From NCBI GenBank assembly GCA_021205225.1, contig JAJPXX010000124.1, positions 1 through 55,200 of the forward strand: a stretch of 55,200 nt of DNA. Direction: 5' to 3'. A model generated the notes under the pieces. The model did no database searches. It was not told the origin of the DNA and worked only from the letters and a program-made list of their open reading frames with translations. This stretch comes from Lachnospiraceae bacterium (lineage in GTDB: Bacteria > Bacillota > Clostridia > Lachnospirales > Lachnospiraceae). A program made the position numbers and the translations under genes. Positions 43,185 to 52,347 of the stretch are shown here, piece by piece (the first letter of the stretch is position 1; each line of letters begins with the position of its first letter).

Positions 43185-43222
43185 TTCGGCAGACAGGCGA
43201 CGTGCAGGCCGACTGTGCCGAA
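43185..43222 (+). other. Leader hairpin
   Basis: TTCGGCA (43185-43191) pairs with TGCCGAA (43216-43222) in the leader of the binding-protein gene, about 40 nt before its start codon. The rest of 43149-43262 shows nothing else clear. Confidence 0.5.
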
Positions 43223-43262
43223 GCATATGTGAAAAACCATCAAAGCGAATGGAGGTAAAAAC

Positions 43263-44375
43263 ATGAAACTTAGAAAACTGGCAGTTGCAATGACGGCAGT
43301 GATGGCATTCGGGGCGATCTCCGTACCGGCAGCGGCGGAAGAAACACAGGTAATCGGTATTTCCATGCCGACGCAGTCTCTGGAGCGCTGGAATCGTGAT
43401 GGCGAGTATCTGAAAGAGCAGTTTGAGAACGCGGGCTACACGGTTGAGCTGAAGTATTCCGATAATGATTCTTCTCAGCAGGTAAGTGATATCCAGAACC
43501 TTCTGGCAGACAATGTTGACATCCTGATCATCGCGGCTGTTGACGGCGAAGCGCTGAATACTGTTATGGACGAGGCAGCCGAGAGTGAGATTCCGGTGAT
43601 CGCGTATGACCGTCTGATCATGAATGACGCGACATCCTATTATGTATCGTTTGACAACTACACCGTAGGACAGCTGCAGGGCGAATTCATTGTTGAAACC
43701 CTGGATCTGGAAAATGCGGGAGATGCTACTTATAATATGGAAATTACCGCAGGCGATCCGGCTGACAATAACGCTGGTTATTTTTACAATGGCGCGATGG
43801 ATGTCCTGAATCCTTACATCGAGGCAGGTACGCTGGTAGTTGTTTCCGGACAGACCGATTTCGATTCTGTCGCGACGGATCAGTGGGATACCCAGACTGC
43901 TCTTGAGAGAGCACAGAACATCCTTAGTTCCTACTATGCGGACGGCACACAGCTTGACGTATGGCTTTGCTCTAACGACTCTACTGCTCTCGGCGTAGCA
44001 CAGGGCATTACCTCTGATTATGCGGGAGACAACACCGTGATTATTACTGGCCAGGACGGTGATGTTGCGAACCTTGCAAACATCGTTGACGGCATCCAGA
44101 CCATGACTGTTTACAAGAACGTAAGCAATGAGTCCATCGTTACTCTGGCTCTTGCAGAGGCAATGCTGAACGGCGAAACGATTGATGAGGCTTTCACAGA
44201 ATCTCTGTCTGTTGAGGCTGCTTTTGACACAGAATCCTATGAGACAAGCGATGGCGTGAAGTGCCCGTCGATCCTGCTTGTTCCGAGCGTAATCACTGCG
44301 GACAATATTGAGGAGCTGGTTGATACCGGTCTGTATGAGATGGGTGAGGATGGCTATCTGACAGCAGTAGAATAA
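43263..44375 (+). CDS. Sugar ABC binding protein, ChvE/XylF-like
   Basis: A 370-residue binding protein for monosaccharides. Signal peptide MKLRKLAVAMTAVMAFGAIS with cleavage near AAA-EET and no lipobox cysteine. The mature part has ISMPTQSLERWNRDGEYL, LIIAAVDGEALNTVM, VIAYDRLIMN, YYVSFDNYTVGQLQGE and IITGQDGDVANL, the ChvE pattern. It clearly resembles the lipoprotein at 37574, suggesting one is for transport and one for sensing. GGAGGT precedes the start. A hairpin after the gene probably limits expression of the ATPase and permease relative to it. Confidence 0.92.
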   Translation: MKLRKLAVAMTAVMAFGAISVPAAAEETQVIGISMPTQSLERWNRDGEYLKEQFENAGYTVELKYSDNDSSQQVSDIQNLLADNVDILIIAAVDGEALNTVMDEAAESEIPVIAYDRLIMNDATSYYVSFDNYTVGQLQGEFIVETLDLENAGDATYNMEITAGDPADNNAGYFYNGAMDVLNPYIEAGTLVVVSGQTDFDSVATDQWDTQTALERAQNILSSYYADGTQLDVWLCSNDSTALGVAQGITSDYAGDNTVIITGQDGDVANLANIVDGIQTMTVYKNVSNESIVTLALAEAMLNGETIDEAFTESLSVEAAFDTESYETSDGVKCPSILLVPSVITADNIEELVDTGLYEMGEDGYLTAVE

Positions 44376-44406
44376 TCGAACTTTTACTGTTTACTATAAC
44401 CTGAAG

Positions 44407-44435
44407 AAGGGCGGGGCGCGGCTGTCCCGCCCTTT
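44407..44435 (+). terminator. Intra-operon attenuating terminator
   Basis: AAGGGCGGG (44407-44415), 10-nt loop, CCCGCCCTT (44426-44434), then TTC. Weak T-run. Fits partial termination after the highly expressed binding-protein gene. Confidence 0.7.
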
Positions 44436-44518
44436 CGGTACATGAATGGAAGGAAGCAGCCTGCGGCCGTACAGGCTGACTGTCCGGCTGCAGATGTGAT
44501 TGGAAAGGAGGAAGTCTT

Positions 44519-46054
44519 TTGGGTGACATTATTCTGGAAATGAAATCCATCACCAAAGAATTTCCGGGAGTAAAGGCGCTCGACGATGTAAACCTGGTCG
44601 TAGAGCGCGGTGAGATTCACGCGCTGATCGGTGAGAATGGTGCGGGGAAATCGACTCTGATGAACGTACTGTCCGGTATTTATCCGGCCGGCACCTATGA
44701 CGGTGAAATTTACTATAATGGAGAACTCTGCCAGTTCAAAACGCTGAAGGACAGCGAGGCGAAGGGAATTGTCATTATCCACCAGGAGCTGGCGCTGATT
44801 CCGCTGCTTACGATCGGGGAAAATATGTTCCTGGGAAATGAGAAAAAAAATCGGTTTGGCGTGATTGACTGGGATCAGACCTACAGCGATGCCGAGAAAC
44901 ATATGCGGCAGGTCGGGCTGCATGAATCCGCGCAGACTCTGATTAAAGATATCGGTACCGGCAAGCAACAGCTGGTCGAGATTGCGAAAGCATTCTCGAA
45001 GAACGTGAAACTGCTGATTCTGGATGAACCGACGTCCTCTCTGAATGACGAAGACGCGAAAATGCTTCTGGATCTTCTGATGGAGTTCAAAAAAGATGGA
45101 CTGACGTCCATCATTATTACACACAAGCTGAATGAGATTATTTACTGTGCCGATAAAGCGACTATCCTGCGCGACGGGTCTACGATTGAGACGCTGGTAA
45201 AGGGTGTGGACGATTTCAGTGAAGACCGTATCATCAAGGGCATGGTAGGCCGTGCGATGGATGACCGGTATCCGGAGCGGGAACACAGGGTCAGCAGCGA
45301 GGTTGGTCTTGAAGTAAAGAATTGGACCGTGCATCACCCGCTATATCCGGAAAAAATTGTGGATGACAATATTTCCTTCAAGGTACATAAGGGTGAAGTA
45401 GTAGGCTTTTCCGGCCTGCAGGGCGCGGGGCGGACGGAGCTGGCGATGTCCATTTTCGGCAGAAGCTACGGGACGGATATTTCGGGTGAGATTTATCTGG
45501 AAGGCAAAAAGATTGACCTGAAGACGCCGGAGCAGGCGATTCATAATAAGATTGCCTACGTGACAGAGGATCGCAAGACGAATGGACTGATCCTCGGCGA
45601 ATCCATCCGCTTCAATACGACGCTTGCCCGTCTGGACAAGGTATGCAGCAACGGCATAATTGATACGACAGCCGAGAAAAAGGCGGCAGAGGATATGACG
45701 GAGGAGATGGGTACAAAAACTCCGTCCATTGAGCAGATGATTGGAAATCTTTCCGGCGGCAACCAGCAGAAGGCGCTTCTGGGCAAGTGGATGTTCGCGG
45801 AGCCGAATGTTCTGATTCTTGATGAGCCGACACGTGGCATTGACGTTGGCGCGAAGTATGATATCTACTGCCTGATCAATCAGATGGTCGACAATGGGAA
45901 ATCCGTAATCATGATTTCCTCAGAAATGCCGGAGCTGATCGGTATGTGCGACCGGATCTACATCATGAACGAAGGTGAACTCTGCGGCGAAGTGGAGGCG
46001 AAGAATACTACGCAGGAAGAGATCATGGGTTACATCATGAGCGCTGCGAACTGA
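44519..46054 (+). CDS. Sugar ABC ATPase, GguA/XylG/MglA-type
   Basis: A 511-residue protein with two fused ATPase domains, the length of MglA/XylG. Domain 1 has GENGAGKST (Walker A, 38-46) and LLILDEPTSSLND; domain 2 has the degenerate GLQGAGRTE near 299 and a complete LSGGNQQK followed by VLILDEPTRGIDVG. This one-active/one-degenerate pattern is normal for the family. The start is TTG, chosen because AAAGGAGG lies 7 nt before it. Confidence 0.95.
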   Translation: MGDIILEMKSITKEFPGVKALDDVNLVVERGEIHALIGENGAGKSTLMNVLSGIYPAGTYDGEIYYNGELCQFKTLKDSEAKGIVIIHQELALIPLLTIGENMFLGNEKKNRFGVIDWDQTYSDAEKHMRQVGLHESAQTLIKDIGTGKQQLVEIAKAFSKNVKLLILDEPTSSLNDEDAKMLLDLLMEFKKDGLTSIIITHKLNEIIYCADKATILRDGSTIETLVKGVDDFSEDRIIKGMVGRAMDDRYPEREHRVSSEVGLEVKNWTVHHPLYPEKIVDDNISFKVHKGEVVGFSGLQGAGRTELAMSIFGRSYGTDISGEIYLEGKKIDLKTPEQAIHNKIAYVTEDRKTNGLILGESIRFNTTLARLDKVCSNGIIDTTAEKKAAEDMTEEMGTKTPSIEQMIGNLSGGNQQKALLGKWMFAEPNVLILDEPTRGIDVGAKYDIYCLINQMVDNGKSVIMISSEMPELIGMCDRIYIMNEGELCGEVEAKNTTQEEIMGYIMSAAN

Positions 46055-46104
46055 CGCATACGTTATGCATGGCATTGCTGCCGTGCGGCAATTGCCGGTG
46101 CGAG

Positions 46105-46129
46105 AGAAAACGGGCGCGTATCGTTTTCT
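46105..46129 (+). other. Intra-operon hairpin (TCGTTTTCTAT family)
   Basis: AGAAAACG (46105-46112), 9-nt loop, CGTTTTCT (46122-46129), then ATTATTGG. Resembles the hairpins at 6698 and 48785; all three lie between two genes of one operon, shortly before the next gene's ribosome binding site. Confidence 0.6.
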
Positions 46130-46155
46130 ATTATTGGAAAAGGGAGTGTGTTTTC

Positions 46156-47346
46156 ATGACAAATAAGAATGAAACGTCAGGCGCGGGCAAGCTTGATGTG
46201 ATGACTTTTATCCGTAAATATACGATGGTAATTGCCCTGGTCGTTGTATTTATTATCTTTTACTTTATGACGGATGGCCGTCTGCTCTACGCGCAGAATA
46301 TGTCAAACCTGATGCTGCAGAATGGCTACGTGCTGGTGATGGCCTGCGGTATGTTGCTTTGCATTCTGACAGGAGGCAACATCGACCTGTCGGTCGGCTC
46401 TGTGATCTGTCTGGTCGGCGGCGTTGCTGCGGTGCTGATTTCAAATATGGGCTTTAATATTTATCTGACGATTATCCTCTGCCTCCTGATCGGCCTGGTT
46501 GCCGGTATCTGGCAGGGCTTCTGGATTGGCTATATGCGGATTCCGCCATTTATCACTACACTGGGCGGTATGTTTATGTTCCGCGGTTTCGGGCGTCTGG
46601 TTCTCAACAGCAAGACCGTATCTGTCCAGAACAAGGCATTCCTGAATATTTTCACCGCTTATATCAAGATCCCGGGGCTGGACACGGATTCCCGCATCCT
46701 CTCCCCGATGGTGATTGGCGCGATCGCGGTTATCGTTATTTTCTATAGTAAGATTTCTTCCCGCGCAAACAAGGCGAAGAAAGGATACCGCCAGAACAGC
46801 GCCCTTGCGGACTTTGGAAGCGCCGCTGTCATTTCTGTGCTGTTGCTCTGGTATTGCCATCTGCTTTGCCAGTACAAGGGCATTTCCGTCATGCTGGTGT
46901 GGGTGGTGGCGATCTGCCTGATTTACAACTTCATTACATCAAGAACTGCATTTGGCCGGTATTTCTACGCAGTGGGCGGCAATGAGAAAGCGACGAAGCT
47001 TTCCGGTATCAACACCAACAAGGTCTACTTTTTCGCTTACGCGAACATGGGTCTGCTTGCGGGCCTGTGCGGACTGCTCTGCCTGGCGCGTGTCGGCTCG
47101 GTAAACGGTTCCACCGGCAACTCCTTTGAGATGGACGCGATTGGCTCCTGTTTTATTGGCGGCGCTTCCGCATACGGCGGCAGCGGTACGATCGGCGGCG
47201 TAATCATCGGCGCGCTTCTGCTCGGCGTGATTAATATGGGGATGTCCATTATGGGTATCGGCGATTCCTGGCAGTACGTTGTAAAGGGCGCGGTTCTTCT
47301 CGTGGCAGTTATCTTTGACGTGGTATCCAGCCGGAAGACGTCCTGA
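46156..47346 (+). CDS. Sugar ABC permease, GguB/XylH-type
   Basis: A 396-residue permease with around ten membrane segments. The family pattern MLLCILTGGNIDLSVGSVICLVGG and the late GGASAYGGSGTIGGVIIGALLLGVINMG are both present. The start at 46156 follows GGGAG. With the ATPase and binding protein it completes a class II monosaccharide importer, likely for xylose, galactose or related sugars. It ends 26 nt before a strong terminator. Confidence 0.93.
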   Translation: MTNKNETSGAGKLDVMTFIRKYTMVIALVVVFIIFYFMTDGRLLYAQNMSNLMLQNGYVLVMACGMLLCILTGGNIDLSVGSVICLVGGVAAVLISNMGFNIYLTIILCLLIGLVAGIWQGFWIGYMRIPPFITTLGGMFMFRGFGRLVLNSKTVSVQNKAFLNIFTAYIKIPGLDTDSRILSPMVIGAIAVIVIFYSKISSRANKAKKGYRQNSALADFGSAAVISVLLLWYCHLLCQYKGISVMLVWVVAICLIYNFITSRTAFGRYFYAVGGNEKATKLSGINTNKVYFFAYANMGLLAGLCGLLCLARVGSVNGSTGNSFEMDAIGSCFIGGASAYGGSGTIGGVIIGALLLGVINMGMSIMGIGDSWQYVVKGAVLLVAVIFDVVSSRKTS

Positions 47347-47372
47347 CGGATTTTATTAAATATAGACGAACG

Positions 47373-47410
47373 AAAGGATAGAGGCAGACAGAATTTCCTC
47401 TATCCTTTTT
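47373..47410 (+). terminator. Intrinsic terminator of the importer operon
   Basis: AAAGGATAGAGG (47373-47384), 12-nt loop, CCTCTATCCTTT (47397-47408), T-run. Confidence 0.92.
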
Positions 47411-47427
47411 TGTTTTCATTTGCTTTA

Positions 47428-47456
47428 TTGACAAGTATTGATTTTACTGGTACGAT
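47428..47456 (+). promoter_or_regulatory. Promoter of the dehydrogenase/isomerase operon
   Basis: TTGACA (47428-47433), 17-nt spacer, TACGAT (47451-47456). A small dyad ACGAT-GATAAA-ATCGT covers the -10 and the start region and could be an operator. Confidence 0.78.
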
Positions 47457-47541
47457 GATAAAATCGTTAGATGATGATTTGCAGGGAAAAGCTTCGGGAC
47501 AGTGACGTGAATCGTTGGATAAAGGAGGGAGGTTCTGCCTT

Positions 47542-48744
47542 ATGAATCAGCTGAAAAAAATATATTGCCGCGCTTTTCAGACAGTCTTTAAAATTGCTTT
47601 GCCATTTTTGCCCTATCGGAATCCGAAAATCATCGGTCGGGCAGATCAGCTCTCCGAATTGTTAAAAAAGAAAAAATGCACGCGCGTTCTGATCGTCACG
47701 GATCCTGGCATTGCGAAGCTAGGGCTTACCAGGGATCTGGAACAGGCGCTCACCAGGAACGGTATTTTCTATGCCATGTATGATCAGACGGACGCCAATC
47801 CAACCACCGCGAACGTGGAGGAGGCGCTGGCTCTTTACCATGCGGAGTTCTGTGAGGCGATTATCGGATTCGGAGGCGGTTCGAGCATGGATTGCGCGAA
47901 AGCAGTAGGGGCGCGGGTAGCAAAGCCGAAACAGTCTCTGGCAAAGATGAAAGGCATTCTGCGCGTGCATGGACGGCTTCCGCTTCTGATTGCGGCGCCA
48001 ACGACTGCCGGAACCGGCAGTGAGACTACGCTGGCGTGTGTGATTGTGGATGCCCAGACGAGATATAAGTATGTGATCAATGATTTTTGCCTGATTCCCC
48101 GTTATGCGGTACTTGATCCGAATGTGACTTTGAGTCTGCCGCCGTTTGTCACGGCGACGACCGGGATGGATGCCCTGACCCACGCTGTTGAGGCTTATAT
48201 TGGCAATACGACGACACGGGGCACCAGAAAACAGGCCGAGCAGGCAGTGAAGCTGATTTTTGAAAATCTGGATGAAGCCTACACAAATGGGAAAAATCTA
48301 AAAGCGAGAAGAAATATGCTGTATGGTTCTTATTATGCAGGCTGCGCGTTTACGAAATCCTATGTGGGCTATGTCCACGCGGTTGCGCATTCGCTTGGCG
48401 GCCAGTATAATGTTCCGCACGGGCTGGCGAACGCGGTTTTATTGCCTGTGGTTTTAGAGGAATATGGTTCCAGCGTGTATGATAAGCTGGCGCGTCTGGC
48501 TGCTGTGGCTGGCGTCGCGGAGAAAGACACGGCGGAGGAGGCGGCGGCAAAGGCGTTTATCCAGGCGATCAAAGAGATGAAGAAGCGCTTCGGTATTGGC
48601 GAGGTGATCCCGGAGATCTGGAAAGAAGATATTCCGAAAATGGCTCACTATGCGGACAAAGAAGCGAATCCCCTGTATCCGGTACCAGTGCTGATGGATG
48701 CGAAAGAGCTGGAGAGATTCTATTGTAAGGTGATGCAGAAGTAA
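47542..48744 (+). CDS. Iron-containing alcohol dehydrogenase
   Basis: A 400-residue group III (iron-type) alcohol dehydrogenase. NAD-binding GFGGGSSMDCAKAV (about 109-122) and PTTAGTGSETT are present; metal ligands are expected in TTGMDALTHAVEAY, HAVAHSLGG and VPHGLANAV. The start at 47542 follows AAAGGAGGGAGG. A 23-residue N-terminal helix precedes the usual start of the fold. The substrate is unknown; with the downstream aldehyde dehydrogenase it could interconvert an aldehyde, its alcohol and its acid. Confidence 0.92.
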   Translation: MNQLKKIYCRAFQTVFKIALPFLPYRNPKIIGRADQLSELLKKKKCTRVLIVTDPGIAKLGLTRDLEQALTRNGIFYAMYDQTDANPTTANVEEALALYHAEFCEAIIGFGGGSSMDCAKAVGARVAKPKQSLAKMKGILRVHGRLPLLIAAPTTAGTGSETTLACVIVDAQTRYKYVINDFCLIPRYAVLDPNVTLSLPPFVTATTGMDALTHAVEAYIGNTTTRGTRKQAEQAVKLIFENLDEAYTNGKNLKARRNMLYGSYYAGCAFTKSYVGYVHAVAHSLGGQYNVPHGLANAVLLPVVLEEYGSSVYDKLARLAAVAGVAEKDTAEEAAAKAFIQAIKEMKKRFGIGEVIPEIWKEDIPKMAHYADKEANPLYPVPVLMDAKELERFYCKVMQK

Positions 48745-48784
48745 GGATTCGGATTCTGTATTCGGAAAGGTCCGGCGCAAAGTA

Positions 48785-48802
48785 AAACGACTTACGTCGT
48801 TT
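48785..48802 (+). other. Intra-operon hairpin (TCGTTT family)
   Basis: AAACGAC (48785-48791), TTAC loop, GTCGTTT (48796-48802), then ACTATTTTATAGAAAGGAAG leading to the next gene. Similar to 6698 and 46105. Confidence 0.6.
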
Positions 48803-48829
48803 ACTATTTTATAGAAAGGAAGCGGTAAG

Positions 48830-50209
48830 ATGACCGAGACGGAGATTCAGAAGATTGTGGAGAAGCAGCGGAAGTTTTTTTATTCCGGCGCGACGCTGAA
48901 CGTGGATTTTCGATTGAACGCAATCGGTCGGCTGAAAGCCTGTATTAAAAAATATGAGTCTCAGATCGGTGAAGCTTTGAAAAAGGATCTGGGGAAAAGT
49001 GAATCGGAAAGCTATATGTGTGAGACCGGGCTGACTTTAAGTGAGATCAGCTATATGCAAAGGCATGTAAGAGGCTTTGCGGGAGAGAAAACCGTGCGGA
49101 CGCCTCTGGCGCAGTTCTGTTCGCACAGCTTTGTAAAGCCTTCTCCCTACGGTGTGGCGCTGATCATGAGCCCATGGAACTACCCGTTCCTGCTTACGAT
49201 GGAGCCACTTGTAGACGCGCTCGCGGCCGGGAACACGGTTGTGCTGAAGCCAAGCGCCTATTCGCCGAATACAGGCGCCCTGATCGCGAAGCTGATACGG
49301 GAATGCTTTGACGAGGCCTATGTAGCCGTAATACCCGGCGGACGCGAGGAAAACCAGTACCTTCTGCGAACACATTTTGACTATATTTTCTTTACCGGCA
49401 GCAAAGCCGTAGGACGGGAAGTGATGCGGCAGGCAGCCGCTCATCTGACTCCCGTAACCCTGGAGCTTGGGGGAAAAAGTCCCTGTATCGTAGACCGCAC
49501 CGCCAATCTGAAGCTCGCGGCGAAGCGAATTGTGTTCGGTAAATTTCTCAATTGCGGCCAGACCTGCGTGGCCCCGGATTATGTTTACTGCGACCCGGCA
49601 ATTAAGGATGAGCTGATCGCCCAGATACGCATACAGATCCGGAAACAATTCGGTGAATCACCGCTGAAAAACAGGGATTATGGAAAAATCATCAATCAGA
49701 AGCACTTTGAGCGGATACAAAGGCTGATTGATCCGTCAAAGGTAGTAGTTGGCGGACGGACAGATCCGGATTCGCTGCGGATTGAACCGACGGTGCTTGA
49801 TGCGGTCACGTTTGACGACGCAGTGATGCAGGAGGAAATCTTTGGCCCGGTACTACCAGTGCTTACCTACGAATCTCTTGATGCCGCCGTCCGGAAGATT
49901 AATTCTATGGAGCATCCGCTGGCGTTGTACCTGTTTACGCGCAGCAAAGGCACCGCCCGGATGGTAACGGCCAAATGCGGGTTTGGCGGCGGCTGTATCA
50001 ATGATACGGTCATTCATCTGGCGACCAGTGAGATGGGCTTTGGCGGGTTTGGCGAGAGCGGCATGGGCTCTTATCACGGGAAGAAGGGATTTGATACGTT
50101 CTCTCATTATAAGAGCATCGTAGATAAAAAGCTCTGGATGGATCTGCCGATGCGCTATCAGCCGTACAGGAGGCTAAATGATCGGATGATTCGGATGTTT
50201 TTACGCTGA
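48830..50209 (+). CDS. Aldehyde dehydrogenase (class 3-like)
   Basis: A 459-residue NAD(P)-dependent aldehyde dehydrogenase, the shorter type without the N-terminal extension of class 1/2 enzymes. Features are SPWNYPFLLTMEPLVDALAAGN (about 109-130), FTGSKAVGREVM, the general base Glu in TLELGGKSPCIV, the catalytic Cys in NCGQTCVAPDYV (about 243-254), and EEIFGPVLPVLTY. It has a C-terminal extension ending in YQPYRRLNDRMIRMFLR, which may be membrane associated as in class 3 fatty aldehyde enzymes. AGAAAGGAAG precedes the start. Confidence 0.92.
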   Translation: MTETEIQKIVEKQRKFFYSGATLNVDFRLNAIGRLKACIKKYESQIGEALKKDLGKSESESYMCETGLTLSEISYMQRHVRGFAGEKTVRTPLAQFCSHSFVKPSPYGVALIMSPWNYPFLLTMEPLVDALAAGNTVVLKPSAYSPNTGALIAKLIRECFDEAYVAVIPGGREENQYLLRTHFDYIFFTGSKAVGREVMRQAAAHLTPVTLELGGKSPCIVDRTANLKLAAKRIVFGKFLNCGQTCVAPDYVYCDPAIKDELIAQIRIQIRKQFGESPLKNRDYGKIINQKHFERIQRLIDPSKVVVGGRTDPDSLRIEPTVLDAVTFDDAVMQEEIFGPVLPVLTYESLDAAVRKINSMEHPLALYLFTRSKGTARMVTAKCGFGGGCINDTVIHLATSEMGFGGFGESGMGSYHGKKGFDTFSHYKSIVDKKLWMDLPMRYQPYRRLNDRMIRMFLR

Positions 50210-50282
50210 AGGAAACACATGACAGGGATAACAGGCACCGGCCTGCGCCTCTGTTCAATATATAAAAGGAGCGAGAATAAGC

Positions 50283-51560
50283 ATGAGCGAAGAAAACGCA
50301 AAATACCAGATTGACACTGAAGAAAACCGGGCTTTTCTGGCGGAGATTCGGGAGGGACTTCTCCGGTTTGGACATCGGTTTCCCTCACCGGGAGGAAGCT
50401 CGTATTATCTGGGGGATGACGGGACACCGTGGAAGGAGCGCAACAGGGAAACATGGATTACCTGCCGTATGGCGCATGTCTACAGTATTGGCGTGCTGCT
50501 CGGACATGAGGGCAGTGAAGCGCTGGTTGACGCAGCGCTGAAAGGACTGACCGGAGAACTGCATGACGCGAGATATGGCGGCTGGTATCCGGGACTGTCG
50601 GCGGATGGGAAATTTTTGCCGGATAAACAGTGTTATGCGCATGCGTTTGTGATTCTGGCGGCGTCTTCCGCAATGCTTGCGGGCAGGCCGGGTGCACAGG
50701 AGCTTTTGAAGGAGGCTCTGATTTTCTATGATTCCCATTTCTGGAATGAGGAGGAAGGGCTTGCCCGTGATACCTGGAATACAGAACTGACAGTTCTGGA
50801 TGATTACCGCGGCCTGAATGCGAATATGCACACAGTAGAGGCTTTTCTGGCAGCGGCGGATGTGCCCGGCAATGAGTCCAACCGCGTGAGAGCAGAGCGC
50901 ATTATCGACCATGTACTCGAATGGGCAGGTGCGAACGACTGGCGCATTCCGGAGCATTTCACAAAGGACTGGACGCCGGATCTGGAGTGCAACAAAGACC
51001 GCCCGGATGACCAGTTTAAGCCTTATGGCGCGACGCCTGGCCATGGCATCGAGTGGGCTCGCCTGATCACGCAGTGGGCTTTGTCGGTGCCGGCGTTTGA
51101 AGAGCATATGGGGACAATCGGAGAGGACTGGCGCCAGCCGCAAAAATATATTGATGCGGCGGAAAAATTATACAATCGGGCGGTAGAGGACGCATGGAAC
51201 GCAGACGGCGCGCCGGGCATTGTCTACACGACGGACTGGAATGGGCAGCCTGTCGTTCATGACCGTATGCACTGGACGCTTGCTGAGGCGATCAATACCT
51301 CCGCGGTTCTTTACCGTGCGACGGGCAAGGCAAAGTACGCGGCTGATTACGCGCAGTTTATGAGGTATCTCGATGAGACTGTACTTGATCATGTGAACGG
51401 TTCCTGGTTCCACCAGCTGGATCGGAACAACCAGGTAATCGGAACAGTCTGGCCGGGAAAATCCGATATTTACCACGCCCTGCAATCGACGCTGATTCCA
51501 TATTACGAGCCGTCCGTATCCATCGCTCCGGCAGTAAAGAAAGGATTAAGGAAAAAATAA
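50283..51560 (+). CDS. AGE-family sugar isomerase/epimerase (YihS/mannose-isomerase-like)
   Basis: A 425-residue alpha/alpha-barrel protein of the N-acylglucosamine 2-epimerase superfamily. Conserved pieces are ITCRMAHVYSIG, LNANMHTVEAFLAA, TPGHGIEWARLI and WTLAEAINT, followed by YWHALQS-like IYHALQSTL; the histidines in these are typical catalytic positions. The pattern is nearer aldose-ketose isomerases (YihS or mannose isomerase) than renin-binding epimerases. Substrates such as mannose, sulfoquinovose or cellobiose-type sugars cannot be told apart by eye. AAAAGGAGCG precedes the start. Last gene of the group. Confidence 0.83.
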   Translation: MSEENAKYQIDTEENRAFLAEIREGLLRFGHRFPSPGGSSYYLGDDGTPWKERNRETWITCRMAHVYSIGVLLGHEGSEALVDAALKGLTGELHDARYGGWYPGLSADGKFLPDKQCYAHAFVILAASSAMLAGRPGAQELLKEALIFYDSHFWNEEEGLARDTWNTELTVLDDYRGLNANMHTVEAFLAAADVPGNESNRVRAERIIDHVLEWAGANDWRIPEHFTKDWTPDLECNKDRPDDQFKPYGATPGHGIEWARLITQWALSVPAFEEHMGTIGEDWRQPQKYIDAAEKLYNRAVEDAWNADGAPGIVYTTDWNGQPVVHDRMHWTLAEAINTSAVLYRATGKAKYAADYAQFMRYLDETVLDHVNGSWFHQLDRNNQVIGTVWPGKSDIYHALQSTLIPYYEPSVSIAPAVKKGLRKK

Positions 51561-51666
51561 ATAGTATGTAATGATTTGAGTCGATGTTTCGCGTTTCCAG
51601 AGGTTTTTGTATTTTATGCGAAAACGTATGGAAGCGCGATTTTGTTATCTGTAACGTTTCTTGTAA

Positions 51667-52284
51667 CTATAGGAACAGCTGTGTAAGATTCGTATGCGGC
51701 TGCTGTGGATTCGCCTCAAAAAGATTGACATATCGCTCATCCGAGCTTCGGTTACGAAAGGCCGGATAGAGGAAACCGAATTCCGGACTGCCAGCCTCAT
51801 AGTCCCCCGAAAGCGGACAGAGCGCACAGATCAGGTATTCGTAGACTTCCTCAGACCCCTCCAGCCATTCTTTATCTGTTCCTTTTTGCGGGATATCATA
51901 GCGTCCGTGAAAGACCAGGAATGCGTATGGAGTGCCGGAAGGCTGGGTTTCCCCAATCAGCTCGTACAGGATATCCAGAAATGCGTCATTTTTCAGGCCG
52001 CAGTCCTTTATACCATCCAGAAGCTGCCATATGCTGCCTGGTTTTTTCGCGTTTGCCGGGATGCGATAATCCTTCAAGCTTCTGTTTGTCTCAGAAAAGA
52101 GGATGTCTTTTGCGATTTTCAGATGCCGCCCCCGTTCCGGCGCGTCGAGCTTCAGAAAGTGGTTGTTGAAGGTTCCGTCTACATCGCCTTCTTCATCAAA
52201 ATAAGCGCCTGCAATGCGGTCGATGGATGACCTCGCTGGCGTCATTCTTCTGGTTAATTCCAGCATATCGTCCCGGTTTATCAT
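51667..52284 (-). pseudogene. DUF4317-family protein, C-terminally truncated
   Basis: A 205-residue frame opening MINRDDMLELTRRMTPARSS, then IAGAYFDEEGDVDGTFNNHFLKL, the typical DUF4317 N terminus found in Lachnospiraceae and relatives. Family members are, as I recall, about 400 residues, so only the N-terminal half is left; the frame ends NLTQLFL just 106 nt from the AGE gene's end. No continuation is visible in any frame. CGGAGGAAG lies upstream of the start. Function of the family is unknown. Confidence 0.65.
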
Positions 52285-52347
52285 GTCCGCTTCCTCCGTT
52301 TCGCGCCAGAGCGTGTTTTTACCCGTCTGACAGATGTTCTGAATGCC

